Notes: generated by a model from the letters alone, not told the origin. 64,000 nt of DNA from Hominiventricola filiformis (GCF_020686965.1 NZ_JAJEPS010000004.1:1-64000); one strand, 5' to 3'. Shown: positions 1 to 8,476, numbered from the stretch's first letter. Translations and numbers: made by a program.

Positions 1-78
1 ACTACCAATCTCTGGGCCTGGCTGCATAGGAAATGATATCTTTGAGATAAATGTGTCAACCAATATTGACAATATCAA
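1..78. other. Unassigned sequence replacing the rest of cas1 (possible mobile-element end)
   Basis: From about position 80 down to 1 the translated cas1 frame stays open but no longer resembles Cas1, and the other two minus frames contain stops. The stretch is AT-rich and carries a perfect 6-bp inverted repeat, TGTCAA (54-59) and TTGACA (66-71). A second imperfect palindrome of the form ATTGA/TCAAT follows immediately. Inverted repeats at the point where homology stops suggest the end of an inserted element, but no transposase is visible before the window ends, so the family cannot be named. Confidence 0.45.
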
Positions 79-426
79 TACTTTTCCGGTGATGAAATTT
101 CTGGCATAGCAGATACTCTCATAGGGATTTTCGCTGATTCTGTACTGCTGCTTCCGTAAAATAACATTTCCTTTTACCTCACCGGTCACCCTCGCCAGAA
201 ATCTTCCATTTCCGGACATAAAAGTCAGCTCTATATTCCGTTCTGCACAGGCTCCCATCAGCGCCGGACTGGCTCCCGTATATCCAAATGTTACAATTCC
301 TTGAAGATTATGTAATGGAATCCGCCCTATTTCTTCCTGCTTATCAGAAATTACAACATTTTCGCCGTCCAGGGACAGATACCGATTCTTGCCCGTTACA
401 TACAAAGTGTTTAACAGACGTTTCAT
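79..426 (-). CDS. cas1: CRISPR-associated endonuclease Cas1, type I-C, 5' part only
   Basis: Cas1 is the integrase of the adaptation complex with Cas2. The visible 115 or so codons match the N-terminal beta-rich domain of I-C Cas1 closely: MKRLLNTLYVTG at the start, YLSLDGENVV, the GYTGASPALM segment and the ARNFITGK motif. The ATG overlaps the cas4 stop as TGATG, so the genes are translationally coupled. After ARNFITGK the family normally continues with a V-Y-N-x-x-W type segment, but here the translation changes to unrelated residues. All catalytic residues (Glu, His, Asp of the C-terminal domain) would lie beyond this point. The gene is either disrupted here or continues on the far side of an insertion. 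Confidence 0.85.
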
Positions 427-1091
427 CAGTCACCATCCTTTTCTTTTATTTTTTGATCAATGTACCGGGATACGGAAAGATTTTTATTCAGTACCGGCAT
501 ACAGATATCTTTCAGCGAGCAGGCGTTACAGCTTTTGCTCCATTTTACTTTTGGCGTATAACGCTGCTCAAAATATTTATGCATTTCCTGAAAACCGGAA
601 CTGACCTTTTCTCTTAAAAGAGGGGTAAATTCGATCTTTTCCCGATGCTTGATCTCCCCATAAAATAAATAACCACAGGGAATCTCACAACACAACATTT
701 CTTCCAGGCAGATTGCCTGAGCCGTCAGCTGTAATGCATCAATGTCCGTTTCTTTTGGTTTTCCTCGTTTATATTCGACCGGAATTACTTCATAAAAGCC
801 ATCTCTTCCTGCCAGCGAAATTCCCTGCTCTGACCTGTGGAATTCCACAATATCACATTCTCCGCTGATGCCAAGTTCTCTGGAATGTACCGGCATTGCT
901 CTGGAAATAATCAGGTCACCCCTTTTTTCTTTCAGGGACACATCATGTGCTTTTTCATGAAGCAGTTTTCCTTCTACTGTCCGCACATTTTCCTGCCACT
1001 GCAGTTCGATATAAGCAAGTGCCCACTGCCTTCTGCAAAAGGCAAAATGTTGAATTCCTGATAACTGAAGAAAATCTTCTTCGTTATACAA
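426..1091 (-). CDS. cas4: CRISPR-associated exonuclease Cas4 (type I-C)
   Basis: RecB-like nuclease that helps select and trim PAM-bearing prespacers for Cas1-Cas2. The protein begins with the NEEDFLQLSGIQHFAFCRRQ block whose Cys is the first iron-sulfur ligand. The C-terminal CNACSLKDIC supplies the remaining cysteines. The nuclease core shows GECDIVEF (Asp), PVEYKRG (Glu and Lys) and a downstream Gln helix (DALQLTAQA). There is no ATG: two in-frame TTG codons lie at 1097 and 1091. The GGAGG ribosome site is only 3 nt from the first and 9 nt from the second, so 1091 was chosen, giving about 221 residues. The start overlaps the cas7 stop and the end overlaps cas1. Confidence 0.9.
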   Translation of the reverse strand: MYNEEDFLQLSGIQHFAFCRRQWALAYIELQWQENVRTVEGKLLHEKAHDVSLKEKRGDLIISRAMPVHSRELGISGECDIVEFHRSEQGISLAGRDGFYEVIPVEYKRGKPKETDIDALQLTAQAICLEEMLCCEIPCGYLFYGEIKHREKIEFTPLLREKVSSGFQEMHKYFEQRYTPKVKWSKSCNACSLKDICMPVLNKNLSVSRYIDQKIKEKDGD

Positions 1092-1938
1092 AATCAAATA
1101 CCTCCGGTTCCATGCAGCCCTCCAGATTCCATGTGATATGATAATCTGTAAAATCTTTCGGTCTGCTCACAGGATCAATATGAAAAGCCCGCTGAATTCT
1201 TCCGCTGGAAATCGCAGGTGTCTTTTCTTCATGCTGCCACCAGTACATCTGACACACTTCCATACTGCCATCAGGTCTTGCGGAAGATGCATCATTTTCA
1301 AAAAGTGTTTTTAAGGCTTCTTTCAGGATTTCCGCATCTTCCTGCGTAAAACCGGTTTTCTCTGCAAGCTGTACATTAACACTTCCCATCACCTTATATA
1401 CTGCATATCCGATTCGATGCTTTGTTCCCATCGTATCAGAAGCTTTACTTTCTTTTCCAGCTTCACTGTTTACGCTTTTTGTAATTTGCATACTGATAAT
1501 ATCAACCGGAGACAGACTTACCGCCTGGTGAATAGATACAGGTCCTCTTACTCCAAAGGAAACATCCTCTCCTTTAAATGCAAACACCTGTCCAAAACTC
1601 CGCACATCCAGCCATTCCTCACACGCAATTTTTGCACAGAGATCTCTGTCAGCTTTTTTCTTTTTCGCAATTTCCACTTTCAGTTTTTCGCAGCTGTCTG
1701 CTCTCTCCTTCAAGCTGCTGCATCCATCATCGGAACGGTCATCGGATTGTACAAATACTCTCTGCCCCAGATCCTGAAAACGGTTTCTGATCTTTCTCTT
1801 AATACAAACATCCGAAATCTCCCCATATCCATCCATGTTCATACGAGGACGGTTTCCATTTAACGGGTCCCCGTTTGGATTTGCATTTAATACACTGATA
1901 AATAATGTAAAATCAATTTTTCCTTTTAATGCACTCAT
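1084..1938 (-). CDS. cas7c: Cascade backbone protein Cas7c (Csd2)
   Basis: RAMP-fold subunit that polymerises along the crRNA to form the backbone of the type I-C Cascade. The 284-residue length is normal for Csd2. It carries the family N-terminus with NANPNGDP followed by GNRPRMN, and later FGVRGPVSIHQAVSLSP and the ASDTMGTKHR region. An AGGAGG ribosome site precedes the ATG. It lies between cas8c and cas4, the standard I-C order, and overlaps the start of cas4 by a few codons. No missing region is apparent. Confidence 0.95.
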   Translation of the reverse strand: MSALKGKIDFTLFISVLNANPNGDPLNGNRPRMNMDGYGEISDVCIKRKIRNRFQDLGQRVFVQSDDRSDDGCSSLKERADSCEKLKVEIAKKKKADRDLCAKIACEEWLDVRSFGQVFAFKGEDVSFGVRGPVSIHQAVSLSPVDIISMQITKSVNSEAGKESKASDTMGTKHRIGYAVYKVMGSVNVQLAEKTGFTQEDAEILKEALKTLFENDASSARPDGSMEVCQMYWWQHEEKTPAISSGRIQRAFHIDPVSRPKDFTDYHITWNLEGCMEPEVFDFV

Positions 1939-1950
1939 AAGTTTGCCTCC

Positions 1951-2382
1951 TTATTCTTCCTCTTTTTTGTAAGTTTTCAGATCATAAGACTGGCTGTGGA
2001 AACCAAGCAGATAGAGTCCATCCAGCTTTGTATTATCGCAAAAACTTTCCGACGTAAACTGCTGGCAGATTTCATCAATCAAGTTTTCATAGTATCGTCT
2101 TTCCACTGCCTTCAGCTTATTCAAATATGGCTGCAGATTTTCCTCAATAATTTTCCATGTATCATACGGTCTCTGTGCAAACGTGCTCATATATCGTTTG
2201 GCATTCGTCACTCTCCCGGCATCCCGATCCATGTCATATGTCCGGTATTCAATCCGGTCAGCCACTGCCAGCAGTCTTCCATATAAATAATTTCTATCCT
2301 TACACTCTTTCTCCAATGCCAACTTCCATTCCTCCTTACTTGTTTCATATCTATACTTCTTCACTAATGAGCAGGCAAGCAT
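1951..2382 (-). CDS. Candidate internal small subunit Cas11c within cas8c
   Basis: In type I-C systems the small subunit is made from an internal start near the 3' end of cas8. In this gene an in-frame ATG at 2382 (MLACSLVKKYRYE) has a GGGAG sequence nine nt upstream, and would give a 143-residue, mostly helical basic protein. An alternative is a GTGGTG pair at 2454-2449, with a poorer ribosome site, giving about 166 residues. The existence of the small subunit follows from the subtype; the exact start is inference. Confidence 0.4.
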   Translation of the reverse strand: MLACSLVKKYRYETSKEEWKLALEKECKDRNYLYGRLLAVADRIEYRTYDMDRDAGRVTNAKRYMSTFAQRPYDTWKIIEENLQPYLNKLKAVERRYYENLIDEICQQFTSESFCDNTKLDGLYLLGFHSQSYDLKTYKKEEE

Positions 2383-3936
2383 CAATACCCGCTCCCAGTT
2401 AAATCGTTCTTTATAGGACTGGGGATTGCTCGCTCTATTTACTGCTGTCACCACCAGATCATAGGGAAGTTTTCTTCCATTCCAGATGCATGGAAGAAGA
2501 CGTTTGCTCAACTCACCATACAGTTTCTTTCCATTTTTATCATTAATAGTCAGAAATCCTCCTGCATCCGATCCGTACAGTATATCCGCAATTTCTGTAA
2601 TACCCGGAATTCCTTCATATCTCACAATCTTTTTATTTTTAAATTTTTGCTGCAGCCATCCTCCCTGCAGATGCCATTTTTCAATATTTTCCAGATATTT
2701 TCCGGTTTCCAGTACTTTATATTCTGCCAGTGCCAGCCGTCCTGTTGTTGCTGCATCAAATGCCATCAATACCATTCTGGAAGAATTCTCTATCTTTTTC
2801 CGATAGCCTTTTAAGGCACTGCAGAATTGAAAAGCGGTTATCATATTTCCATCCGACACGTTCTCTTTCTTTTCCTGCGCCAGATCTTCATCTGCCAGAT
2901 CCTCTCCAAAATCATCATCAAACTCTTCTTCAAACTCTTCTTCCGATGTCTGGCTGCTTACAAGAATCTCCGTAGAGGCATCCCATCTCGGCATTGGTTG
3001 CAGATTCGATTCCCAGGTCACCATTGTCAGTGTGTCAAAACTGACTCCCTGTCTTCGAATGATCCATTTTAACGCATTATGAATTTTCTGTGAGGATTCT
3101 CCACCTATGGAAAATGCCTGCTCTTTCGTCAGAAAACGCCCCAGAAATGTAAAATTCGTTGTGTCATTGGAAGAAATCAGTTTTGCTCCGTCTCCTTCAT
3201 TTCGAATTTTTTTAGGATGCAGATAAGACGGTACTTCCTGTTTTCCTGTCAAATAATCCAGATTTTTTTCTCCTTCCATTGTCTGATAGTATCTGATAAA
3301 TGCATCCTGTAATGTCCTATCCAACCAGCAGTTTTCTTCTACAATATCCTTCGCAAATTTCTGACGGACTACGAACCTTACAAATGCTTTTTCCTGCGGA
3401 ATATTTTGAATTTTAGCAGATGCATCCAAATTGCCATTTTCATCTAAAAGAAGCACTTTTGTTTCTGCAAGATCTTTCATCAGCGTATTTTTCTTTAAAT
3501 ATGCATAAACTGCATCGACTTTTTTATGCGTATAAGGAGATTCATGCCATTCTTTTAATGCATTCATATACAATGCATGGCATTCCTCAGCTCCCTTTGT
3601 TTTTTCTCCGGAATATCGTCCATAATCTCCTGCCAGATACTGTAGATTATCACACAGAGGATGCGGAGCTTTACCGGCCGTCCGGCTTCCTGATTTTTCT
3701 GTTATCGGAATGATGGTCTGTTTATCTTCATTTGCAACCGCCGACGCATCCAGAAACTTTCCGTCCTCATCAATCTCCACTTCAATCTGCGCTGTTACCG
3801 TTGTGTGAAAAGGAGGCAGCAATACATAAGGAACTTTCAGATCTTCTCCCTTTTTTCTGTAAACCCTGTAATTAACCTGTCCCACTTTATCAGCATTGAT
3901 TTCATACAGATTCAGCAGTTCCTGTTCCCAGTTCAA
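1951..3936 (-). CDS. cas8c: Cascade large subunit Cas8c (Csd1)
   Basis: Large subunit of I-C Cascade, which recognises the PAM and in this subtype also encodes the small subunit by internal initiation. An upstream in-frame extension from 3978 reads MLRTFRIFRRGGGG and is unlikely. The better start is TTG at 3936, with GAGGAGGTG seven nt upstream and the family-like beginning NWEQELLNLYEIN. This start overlaps the cas5c stop as TTGA. Product about 661 residues. Around residues 325-355 there is a very acidic stretch (SEEEFEEEFDDDFGEDLADE) that looks like a flexible linker. The C-terminal 140 residues are helical and basic, as expected of the Cas11-like part. Confidence 0.92.
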   Translation of the reverse strand: MNWEQELLNLYEINADKVGQVNYRVYRKKGEDLKVPYVLLPPFHTTVTAQIEVEIDEDGKFLDASAVANEDKQTIIPITEKSGSRTAGKAPHPLCDNLQYLAGDYGRYSGEKTKGAEECHALYMNALKEWHESPYTHKKVDAVYAYLKKNTLMKDLAETKVLLLDENGNLDASAKIQNIPQEKAFVRFVVRQKFAKDIVEENCWLDRTLQDAFIRYYQTMEGEKNLDYLTGKQEVPSYLHPKKIRNEGDGAKLISSNDTTNFTFLGRFLTKEQAFSIGGESSQKIHNALKWIIRRQGVSFDTLTMVTWESNLQPMPRWDASTEILVSSQTSEEEFEEEFDDDFGEDLADEDLAQEKKENVSDGNMITAFQFCSALKGYRKKIENSSRMVLMAFDAATTGRLALAEYKVLETGKYLENIEKWHLQGGWLQQKFKNKKIVRYEGIPGITEIADILYGSDAGGFLTINDKNGKKLYGELSKRLLPCIWNGRKLPYDLVVTAVNRASNPQSYKERFNWERVLMLACSLVKKYRYETSKEEWKLALEKECKDRNYLYGRLLAVADRIEYRTYDMDRDAGRVTNAKRYMSTFAQRPYDTWKIIEENLQPYLNKLKAVERRYYENLIDEICQQFTSESFCDNTKLDGLYLLGFHSQSYDLKTYKKEEE

Positions 3937-4670
3937 TCCGCCACCTCCTCTTCTGAAAATTCTGAAAGTCCGGAGCAATTATCATTACCAAAAGCCCGGA
4001 CACTCATCTCTTTGACAAATCGTTTTTCCGGGCATTCTTCCGGTCTGATAAATTCAATGATCCCTCCCTGTTTCATAACAGGTCTCCAGAAATTGACCGT
4101 CATCTTATTTTTTTCCTGGTCCAGAATTGCCTCATCCGCATAAGTGATTCCATGGTACATAAATCCATAGGAAACTTCCCCAGGCATATCGTCATAATAG
4201 CCTGCTCCTTCGCCAAATACACAGGGTTCTGCAAATGCCTGGCACTCTCTGGTTCCAAGAAAAATATCTCTTCTGCCGCCACGCGCCACCATCCGTCTGG
4301 CAATATTATGGTGCTTGTGTTCATTGCGGTCTTCTTCCAATTCCGAATGATTAAGATTGAATTCAAAATGTGCCCGCACCTGATAACATACATCTTTCAG
4401 ATAGGTATAATAAGCCAGCTCATTTCCCCCATTATAAGCAATTGGTCGAATTCCTTTCGTCTCCGTCTGAATTGGATTCATAACGCGAACCGCATCAATG
4501 ATCCACATGATCGTTGGCTTCCAGTAAATGCTTTCCGTGATTCCTTTTAATGCTTCATAGGTTGGAATATGATAACTGCTCTTCTCTCCACCGACCCGGG
4601 TTACCGGATCGGAGAAGAGTGCATAATCACCATATACCTGATATTCTATGGTGTTTCTGTACTTTTCCAT
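3933..4670 (-). CDS. cas5c: Cas5c, pre-crRNA processing endoribonuclease of type I-C
   Basis: In type I-C, which lacks Cas6, Cas5 (Csd5/Cas5d) cleaves the pre-crRNA and stays bound to the 5' handle. The 245-residue protein starts with a RAMP beta strand (YQVYGDYALFSDPVTRVGG) and continues with the conserved SYHIPTYEALKGITESIYWK, PTIMWIIDAVRVMNPI and NIARRMVARGGRRDIFLGTR blocks. A GAGGGGTGA ribosome site precedes the ATG. It lies 23 nt after cas3 and its stop overlaps the cas8c start codon, so both are probably translated in coupling. Confidence 0.95.
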   Translation of the reverse strand: MEKYRNTIEYQVYGDYALFSDPVTRVGGEKSSYHIPTYEALKGITESIYWKPTIMWIIDAVRVMNPIQTETKGIRPIAYNGGNELAYYTYLKDVCYQVRAHFEFNLNHSELEEDRNEHKHHNIARRMVARGGRRDIFLGTRECQAFAEPCVFGEGAGYYDDMPGEVSYGFMYHGITYADEAILDQEKNKMTVNFWRPVMKQGGIIEFIRPEECPEKRFVKEMSVRAFGNDNCSGLSEFSEEEVAD

Positions 4671-4693
4671 TGTCTCACCCCTCTCAGTTGTTA

Positions 4694-7105
4694 TTAAAAA
4701 TCAAGAAATCCCTGTGTTGGATTTTCCTGTACTCCTGTTTCCTGATTGTAATACATATCATTTAATACCAGTACCCCTGTATCTCCTACCTGATACAATG
4801 CATTTCTTAATTTTTCTTTCATGGTTGGACTGATACTTACCGTATACCTCTGTAATTTTCTTAATATTTGCTTTTGCTCTGCCAGTCCTTTTTTCCCTGT
4901 TTCAAGTTCAGCAATCAATGCCCGTGCTTCTTCATTATAAGGTGCCACCACAGACACTTTTCCATCCTCTGAGATCACCTCAAATTCTTTTCCGGCTGTC
5001 TGAAATGCCTGCCGGAGCAGAAATGCCGGTTGCTGACCATCGTGATGTCGCGCATACTGCCGAACTCCCGCTTCATTTTTTCCAAGCAATTCTACAAGAG
5101 AAGTTTCTGTCTGCGAACAGGGATACTGTGTGATCTGCGATCCCAATTTCTGATAATACAACCTGTAATATTGCTTTACTGCTGTTTTTGAATCCGGCGT
5201 ATTCTGAAAATCATCTGGCTGATTGTGAAATTGCAACAGAAAGCTTTTGCAGGCATCCTGCGCAGCTGTCATTTCCTTCATTCGGCCGATCCGTTCCAGA
5301 TCTGCTGCCATTTTTACGATGTACACAATGCCCATTTTTCGTTCTTTATGGCGGTTGCAGCGTCCTGCTGCCTGCACAATGCTGTCCAGTCCCGCCAGAG
5401 ATCGAATCACACACCCAAAGGAAAAATCAATTCCCGCTTCTACTAACTGTGTACTGACACATATAACTGGCTTTTTCCTGTCATGTAATACACCCTTAAT
5501 TTCTGTTAACATATCCTCTCTGTTTGCCGGACACATATTGGTGCTGAGATGGAACAATGCACACTCTTCAAGATCTTCCTGTTTCAAGGACTCATACAAT
5601 TCCAGCGCCAGCTTCTTTGTATTTACAATTACCAGCACCTGCTTATAATTTCGGAAAGCCTCCCGCGTAAAATCTTTCAGATCATCCAGTAACATCCCAC
5701 CTGGAACCAGATCTGTCTTATCTTCAATCCCTACTCTGCGAAATGCTTCTGCATAAGTTTCACTTCTATCTGCCATTTCTCTGCATTCCATCAGATTGTT
5801 CTGTGGAAGTGATGCCAGAGATGGCTGTGTCGCCGAACACAATACCACTGTCGTATTGCAGAACTCGGTCAGAAAATTCACTGCAAGATTGAACAGCTCC
5901 GTACACTTTGCGGGAATTGCCTGAACTTCATCAAACACAATAATGCTGTTACACAGACTGTACATTCTTCGAATACAACTTTTATCTCCGGAAAACAACG
6001 TATTCAACAATTGCACTGCTGTCGTTGCAATCAACGGACAATCCCAGTTATCTGTTAGGTTTTTGTAAATCACTTCCTGCACTGCATCTTCATTCACAAT
6101 ATTGCAGTGATGTTCCAGAATATAGCTCTCATTTCCAACTGCTTTCCGTATTTCATCCGCATTCTGCTCCAACACGGAATTATACGGTGAAATATAGAAA
6201 ATGTGCTGCTTTTTCTCTTTGACCGCTCGATTTAACGCGAACCGAAGACTGCTCAGTGTCTTACCGGCACCTGTCGGAACCGTCAGACGGTAACGCCCTT
6301 TCCGTTCCTGAGAAGCTTCATAACAACGGTCAGAAATTTCTTCCCTATAACAATTCAGCGGACTATATGTTCCATGCTGTTTCATATCGTCCATGTAATT
6401 TCGATAATGTGTCAGCATACATTCCCATATCCGTAACGTTTCTTCTGCGGACATCCGTTCTGGCAGCATTTCTCCATTCATCATGCTCGCCGTATCACTC
6501 CAGTCACTGTCAATGAGTATCGACAATAGGAAACGCTCGTACATTCCAAGGTAGAACTCTTTATCAACACACGAACTTTGGGTATCGCCAACTACTTCCT
6601 TTACATGTTGGTAAATCTTTTGCCAGTCCCGATTTGCCTGAACCAGCAGATCATGCAGTTCCTTTTTATCAACAATCTGGAAATATCGGTTCTTTATTTC
6701 CTCATAATCTGTTTCTTTTACTCTCCGCTTTTCTGCAAGCCCTGCTCCGGATTCCATATCGATACAGTCCTGCAGACCATGATGCGCATAGATTGCCGTT
6801 CCTATCAGAGAAGATATTGATCTGAATTTGCTCATGTCCTCTATAAGCAGTCCCCCTGCAGATGAATGATCAATCTGATGGCGAATTGCATATTCTCCAT
6901 GTTCCAGAATGTCGTTCATATAGTCCTGGAACTCCTGTCGTGTTTTGCCCATATCATGGATCAAAGCCGTCACCTGAGCAATATACCGAAATAATTCCAG
7001 CGGACAATTCTTCTCCGCCAGATAACGAACATTTTCAAGATGTTCTTTTAAACTCTGAATTTCCTTTGTTTCAGAATTTACATGCCCGATGTATTTTTCT
7101 TCCAT
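4694..7105 (-). CDS. cas3: Cas3 nuclease-helicase, type I-C
   Basis: Effector recruited by Cascade; it nicks and then unwinds and degrades target DNA. The 803-residue protein has an N-terminal HD domain (His50-Asp51 in ALIHDMGK, His-His near 108). A superfamily 2 helicase follows: Walker A TGAGKT at 278-283, DEVQ as motif II (IVFDEVQAIP), SAT in VLCSATQPS, and motif VI QAAGRCNRHKE. No truncation is seen and all catalytic motifs are present, so interference capacity looks intact even though cas1 is damaged. It is the first gene of the operon; AAAGGTG lies nine nt before the ATG and a good promoter is upstream. Confidence 0.96.
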   Translation of the reverse strand: MEEKYIGHVNSETKEIQSLKEHLENVRYLAEKNCPLELFRYIAQVTALIHDMGKTRQEFQDYMNDILEHGEYAIRHQIDHSSAGGLLIEDMSKFRSISSLIGTAIYAHHGLQDCIDMESGAGLAEKRRVKETDYEEIKNRYFQIVDKKELHDLLVQANRDWQKIYQHVKEVVGDTQSSCVDKEFYLGMYERFLLSILIDSDWSDTASMMNGEMLPERMSAEETLRIWECMLTHYRNYMDDMKQHGTYSPLNCYREEISDRCYEASQERKGRYRLTVPTGAGKTLSSLRFALNRAVKEKKQHIFYISPYNSVLEQNADEIRKAVGNESYILEHHCNIVNEDAVQEVIYKNLTDNWDCPLIATTAVQLLNTLFSGDKSCIRRMYSLCNSIIVFDEVQAIPAKCTELFNLAVNFLTEFCNTTVVLCSATQPSLASLPQNNLMECREMADRSETYAEAFRRVGIEDKTDLVPGGMLLDDLKDFTREAFRNYKQVLVIVNTKKLALELYESLKQEDLEECALFHLSTNMCPANREDMLTEIKGVLHDRKKPVICVSTQLVEAGIDFSFGCVIRSLAGLDSIVQAAGRCNRHKERKMGIVYIVKMAADLERIGRMKEMTAAQDACKSFLLQFHNQPDDFQNTPDSKTAVKQYYRLYYQKLGSQITQYPCSQTETSLVELLGKNEAGVRQYARHHDGQQPAFLLRQAFQTAGKEFEVISEDGKVSVVAPYNEEARALIAELETGKKGLAEQKQILRKLQRYTVSISPTMKEKLRNALYQVGDTGVLVLNDMYYNQETGVQENPTQGFLDF

Positions 7106-7176
7106 ATAGCATTCACCTTTGTTAACTTTTATTCAATATTCAGTTTTTTCTTTTCGTTTTTTGTGCTATATATACA

Positions 7177-7205
7177 ATCATAGCATGGATTTTTTTATAA
7201 AACAA
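7177..7205 (-). promoter_or_regulatory. Probable sigma-A promoter of the cas operon
   Basis: Reading the minus strand, TTGTTT (7205-7200) and TATGAT (7182-7177) are separated by 17 bp, about 70 bp upstream of the cas3 ATG. Confidence 0.55.
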
Positions 7206-7281
7206 TCATATTTCACGCATCTCCTTTGTAATTTTAAATTTTTGAAATGGAAAAAGGGAGCGAATGCCCCAGAGAAAATAA

Positions 7282-7393
7282 TTGACAAATTATAATTTAA
7301 TACGTTAGAATAAATTTCGGTGAAGTTATTCTAAATTATTATAATTTGAATTACTTTCAAAAACCTTCGGATTGCCAGATCTGAAGGTTTTTT
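7282..7393 (+). ncRNA. Possible small RNA unit between cas3 and the Rpn gene
   Basis: On the plus strand TTGACA (7282-7287) and TAGAAT (7306-7311) form an 18-bp-spaced promoter-like pair, and a rho-independent terminator ends near 7393. A transcript would be about 75 nt with no open frame. A perfect inverted repeat, TTAGAATAA (7305-7313) and TTATTCTAA (7326-7334), overlaps the -10 region and could be an operator. This is inferred from signals only. Confidence 0.25.
7361..7393 (+). terminator. Rho-independent terminator
   Basis: AAACCTTC (7361-7368) pairs with GAAGGTTT (7383-7390), followed by a T run to 7393. The A run before the stem means it could also work on the minus strand. Confidence 0.7.
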
Positions 7394-7593
7394 CTTTTTC
7401 CACAATTTAACTATAATACTGCTATATTTTTCTGTCAATGCTGATTTAAATTTCTTTTATAATTTAATCAAACAATCACACAAATTATTTTTTAATACAA
7501 TATTACTTGTAATTGTTCTGCGTATATGCTAAATTACAAACGTCAGGTAATCTTGCCTGTGAATTGAAAAGTGTGTTTGTTTATGAATTTATG

Positions 7594-7624
7594 AAAAAGA
7601 CTGCTTTCACAAGCAGCCTTTTTT
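7594..7624 (-). terminator. Terminator of the Rpn-family gene
   Basis: On the minus strand GGCTGCTT pairs with AAGCAGTC (plus 7611-7618 and 7599-7606, one mismatch), followed by five T. It lies directly after the stop of the nuclease gene at 7628. Confidence 0.75.
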
Positions 7625-7627
7625 CAT

Positions 7628-8476
7628 TCATAATCCAAATTCTAAATATAGCTTTTGTCGATATTCTTTATTCGAAACCGCCTTCACCAAATCGTTCATT
7701 CTATTCATTTTCAGCAATTGTCTATTCAACGAATTAAGTCTTTCTTCTCCCCTCTCCAAACTACTCTTTATCTGCGTATTATAATCCCTCACCGCTTTTT
7801 CTCTTGCTTCATACGCCAAGCGTTTTCGCTCATCTGCACTCATCTTCTTCAGGAGTTCGTATGCTTCATCGATATATTCATCTTTTTCTGCCATCTTCTC
7901 AAAATCCTCCCTGCATTTTCCATTTAGAAATCGTGTCCATTTTAAAAGTCCATTTTCATTCTGTTCTTCTGGCGGTAGTTTTTTTAATTCCAGAATATGT
8001 AATTCCAGCAAATCCGTATATTCGCTGTTTTTCTCGTCTCTCAATGTGATCTTTCTGTAAAAATCATAATCGTTTTCAAAATGAATAAAATCAAGAAAGC
8101 TCACATGAATACATTTTTTCAGTTTATCGTAAGTATCTCCTTTCTCGATCTGACCGGTAAACATTCTACACAGATAAAATAGAATCCGATTAGTCCAGTA
8201 GTCATATTTCGCCACCTGCATTTCCATTCCTACCTGAGTTCCATTTTCCAATTTGATCAGTACATCCAGGATTCCCAGTTTTCCATCCGGATATTCTTCT
8301 GTTGTACTGGTTGGCAAAAGCTTTGTTCCAGCAATTTCTTCTGGACTTATTCCAAGCAATGCTGAAATAATACCTTTTCGTACTTTTGAATTCTGCATCA
8401 GTTCTTTAAAACAGAAATCAGAAGTAGGAAGCATGATGAAATCATCCTTTTTCTGTATAACCGTGTTTTCTGACAT
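7628..8476 (-). CDS. Rpn-family recombination-promoting nuclease / PD-(D/E)XK putative transposase
   Basis: 282-residue member of the PDDEXK_2 (Rpn/YhgA-like) family. These are DNA endonucleases related to transposases that stimulate RecA-independent recombination; several are now linked to phage defence. The nuclease core is visible as FCFKELMQN near the N-terminus, then GKLGILDVLI (Asp) and VGMEMQVAKYDYWTNRILFY (Glu and Gln of the E-x-Q motif). The C-terminal third is a charged helical region (AYEAREKAVRDYN, then RLNSLNRQLLKMNRM), typical of the family and probably for oligomerisation. GAAAGGGG precedes the ATG. It stands alone with its own terminator. No terminal inverted repeats were seen, so nothing shows it to be mobile now. 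Confidence 0.88.
   Translation of the reverse strand: MSENTVIQKKDDFIMLPTSDFCFKELMQNSKVRKGIISALLGISPEEIAGTKLLPTSTTEEYPDGKLGILDVLIKLENGTQVGMEMQVAKYDYWTNRILFYLCRMFTGQIEKGDTYDKLKKCIHVSFLDFIHFENDYDFYRKITLRDEKNSEYTDLLELHILELKKLPPEEQNENGLLKWTRFLNGKCREDFEKMAEKDEYIDEAYELLKKMSADERKRLAYEAREKAVRDYNTQIKSSLERGEERLNSLNRQLLKMNRMNDLVKAVSNKEYRQKLYLEFGL

Larger units (their letters stand above)
7106..7627. other. Long non-coding AT-rich gap between cas3 and the Rpn-family gene
   Basis: No convincing protein gene is present here. It holds the cas promoter, a possible plus-strand promoter with a 9-bp inverted repeat, a bidirectional terminator, and the terminator of the Rpn-family gene; each is listed separately. 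No CRISPR repeats are present. Confidence 0.7.

Noticed and set aside
13..81. Reading the changed part of cas1 as a natural Cas1 variant
   Set aside because: Type I-C Cas1 is well conserved around this segment and the new residues show no match; the abrupt change fits an insertion better, although the window edge prevents proof.
7106..7627. Search for a CRISPR array upstream of cas3
   Set aside because: No repeated 30-37-bp unit is present; in I-C loci the array normally follows cas2, which lies beyond position 1.
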